33,906 nt of DNA from an uncultured Gemmatimonadota bacterium (lineage in GTDB: Bacteria; Gemmatimonadota; Gemmatimonadetes; Gemmatimonadales; Gemmatimonadaceae): contig CADEDA010000029.1 of NCBI GenBank assembly GCA_902825965.1, positions 1-33,906 of the forward strand. The letters run 5' to 3'. Shown here piece by piece: positions 32,713-33,906 of this stretch (its first letter is position 1; every line of letters begins with the position of its first letter). Position numbers and translations under genes: made by a program. Under the pieces are notes generated by a model. The model made no database searches and was not told where the DNA came from. It was given only the letters and a program-made list of their open reading frames with translations.

Positions 32713-33906
32713 CTAGCCGCGGGCCGCGAGTGTGGTGAGCGCCGCAACGAGCTTGGCGGCGTCGGCGGGGGTGTTGTAGAGCGTGGGGGTGACACGCACG
32801 CAGTCGCCGCGGGCGAGGCCCGAGCGCGCCACGGTGAAGATGCCGAACTCGTCGTGCAGGGCCTTCACCACGGCCTGGTTGGCCTCGCGTGTGGTGCCGC
32901 CACGCAGGCGAAAGCCGGTGATGGCGCCCACCAGCTCGGGATCGTCGGGTGTGAGTACATCGACACCGGGGATCCTGCGGGCGGGCACGGCCCACTGGTT
33001 GCGCAGGTAGTGCACCCGCGCCGCCTTGCGCTCCACGCCGATCTGCGCCTGGAAGTCGAGTGCGTCGGGCACGCTGAGGATCGCGGCGAAGTCGGTGGTG
33101 CCGGTGTGGATGCGCGAGTCGATGCGCTCCAGCGGGCCCTCGTCGCCGTGCGCGCGGTCGATCGACATGAGGTGCTGCGGGTCGATGTACAGCGCTGCGA
33201 CGCCCACCGGTGCGCCCACCCACTTGTGCAGGTTCACGCCGATGAAGGGAGCGCCGAGCTGCTTGAGGTCGAGCGGCACCTGGCCGAACGAGTGTGCGGC
33301 ATCGCAGACCACATCCACGCCGCGGGCCTTGGCCAGCGCGACGATGTCGCGCACGGGATGCAGCAGGCCGGTCTTGTTGTTGCAGTGCGTGGTGAGCAGC
33401 AGGCGGGTCTTGGGATTGGCCGCGAGGGCGGCCTCGTACGCCTGCAGGATGCCCGCCTTGGTGGCAGGCTCCGGGATGTCGAGCGTGACCACGCTGGCCC
33501 CTCGCCGGGCGGCGAGGGCGTTCATGGCCGACTGCATCGCCGGATAGTCGAGGTCGGCGTACATCACCACGTCGCCCGGCTGCACGCGGTTGTACTGCCC
33601 GATGAGCGTCTGCAGCGCCTCGGTGGCGTTGCGGGCGAAGGCGATCTCGCCCGGGGCGACCCCCAGTGCGCCTGCGGCGCGGGCACGCGACTGCTCGAAC
33701 AGCGCCGGATAGTCGCGCCGCGCGAAGTACGAACTCTCGCGGTTCACGCGATCGACGTGCCGGTGGTACGCCTCAAGCACTGGCGTCGCCATCATGCCGA
33801 AGTACCCGGCCTCGAGATTGGTGACGCGGTCGGTCACGCGGTACTGTTCGGCGACGGCGCGCCAATAGGTCTCGTCCTGCGCGACCGCCTGGGGCGAACC
33901 GGCGGG
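32713..33906 (-). CDS. Class V aminotransferase-fold PLP enzyme, 5' end cut by window edge
   Basis: The frame is open to the right edge: 23 codons precede the GTG at 33837 and read DETYWRAVAEQYRVTD, continuous with the N-terminal helix of such enzymes, so the true start lies outside. 397 residues are visible. Fold-type I features: TNLEAGYFGMM, FARNATEALQTLI, DVVMYADLDYPAM, LLLTTHCNNKTGLLHPV, VDVVCDAAHSFGQVPLD (cofactor-binding Asp) and GVNLHKWVGAPVG with the PLP lysine. This resembles isopenicillin-N-epimerase-like and cysteine desulfurase-like members of aminotransferase class V. The bacterial epimerase-like proteins often carry a Tat signal that would be beyond the edge. The substrate is unknown. 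Confidence 0.92.
   Translation of the reverse strand, partial: PAGSPQAVAQDETYWRAVAEQYRVTDRVTNLEAGYFGMMATPVLEAYHRHVDRVNRESSYFARRDYPALFEQSRARAAGALGVAPGEIAFARNATEALQTLIGQYNRVQPGDVVMYADLDYPAMQSAMNALAARRGASVVTLDIPEPATKAGILQAYEAALAANPKTRLLLTTHCNNKTGLLHPVRDIVALAKARGVDVVCDAAHSFGQVPLDLKQLGAPFIGVNLHKWVGAPVGVAALYIDPQHLMSIDRAHGDEGPLERIDSRIHTGTTDFAAILSVPDALDFQAQIGVERKAARVHYLRNQWAVPARRIPGVDVLTPDDPELVGAITGFRLRGGTTREANQAVVKALHDEFGIFTVARSGLARGDCVRVTPTLYNTPADAAKLVAALTTLAARG

Overview
The window is high-GC bacterial DNA with dense, often overlapping genes. The PAS-rich hybrid histidine kinases, lipoproteins and codon style fit a Gemmatimonadota-like soil or freshwater bacterium. That placement is an inference from style only; no taxonomic marker is present, and the one tRNA does not encode its CCA end.

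Left part (1-5.7 kb): a secreted alpha/beta hydrolase runs off the left edge on the minus strand. An AT-rich divergent spacer separates it from a coupled plus-strand pair: a helix-turn-helix protein and a protein resembling heme-oxygenase-like diiron oxidases. Next come about 0.85 kb with no convincing gene, then a 21-bp tandem repeat (17 units), then a lipoprotein.

Middle part (5.7-21.4 kb): a defence island with every gene on the minus strand. Read 5' to 3' on that strand it holds: a DarG/DarT-type DNA ADP-ribosylation toxin-antitoxin pair, antitoxin first; a type I restriction-modification operon hsdM-hsdS-(unknown gene)-hsdR joined by 4-bp overlaps or a 2-bp gap; a small lipoprotein reading frame broken by a stop; and a run of five nuclease-like genes. 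These five are a PUA-like/HNH protein, an Mrr-type endonuclease, a DUF4268 PD-(D/E)XK-like protein, a protein with an HNH-like motif, and a PD-(D/E)XK domain fused to a DUF2075 helicase-like ATPase. A tRNA-Pro(GGG) lies on the right border with its 3' end facing the island, as expected of an integration site, but no integrase is seen.

Right part (21.9-33.9 kb): ordinary chromosomal genes. A minus-strand operon encodes a hybrid histidine kinase, a rhomboid protease homologue with an altered active-site motif, and a GHL10-type glycoside hydrolase lipoprotein. Divergent from it are a PilZ protein with an intact c-di-GMP motif, a membrane hybrid kinase whose phospho-accepting histidine is replaced by asparagine, and a soluble PAS hybrid kinase. 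A class V aminotransferase-fold gene runs off the right edge.

The best candidates for something undescribed are the unknown gene between hsdS and hsdR, the five-gene nuclease run beside the type I system, and the histidine-less hybrid kinase between a c-di-GMP receptor and an intact kinase.
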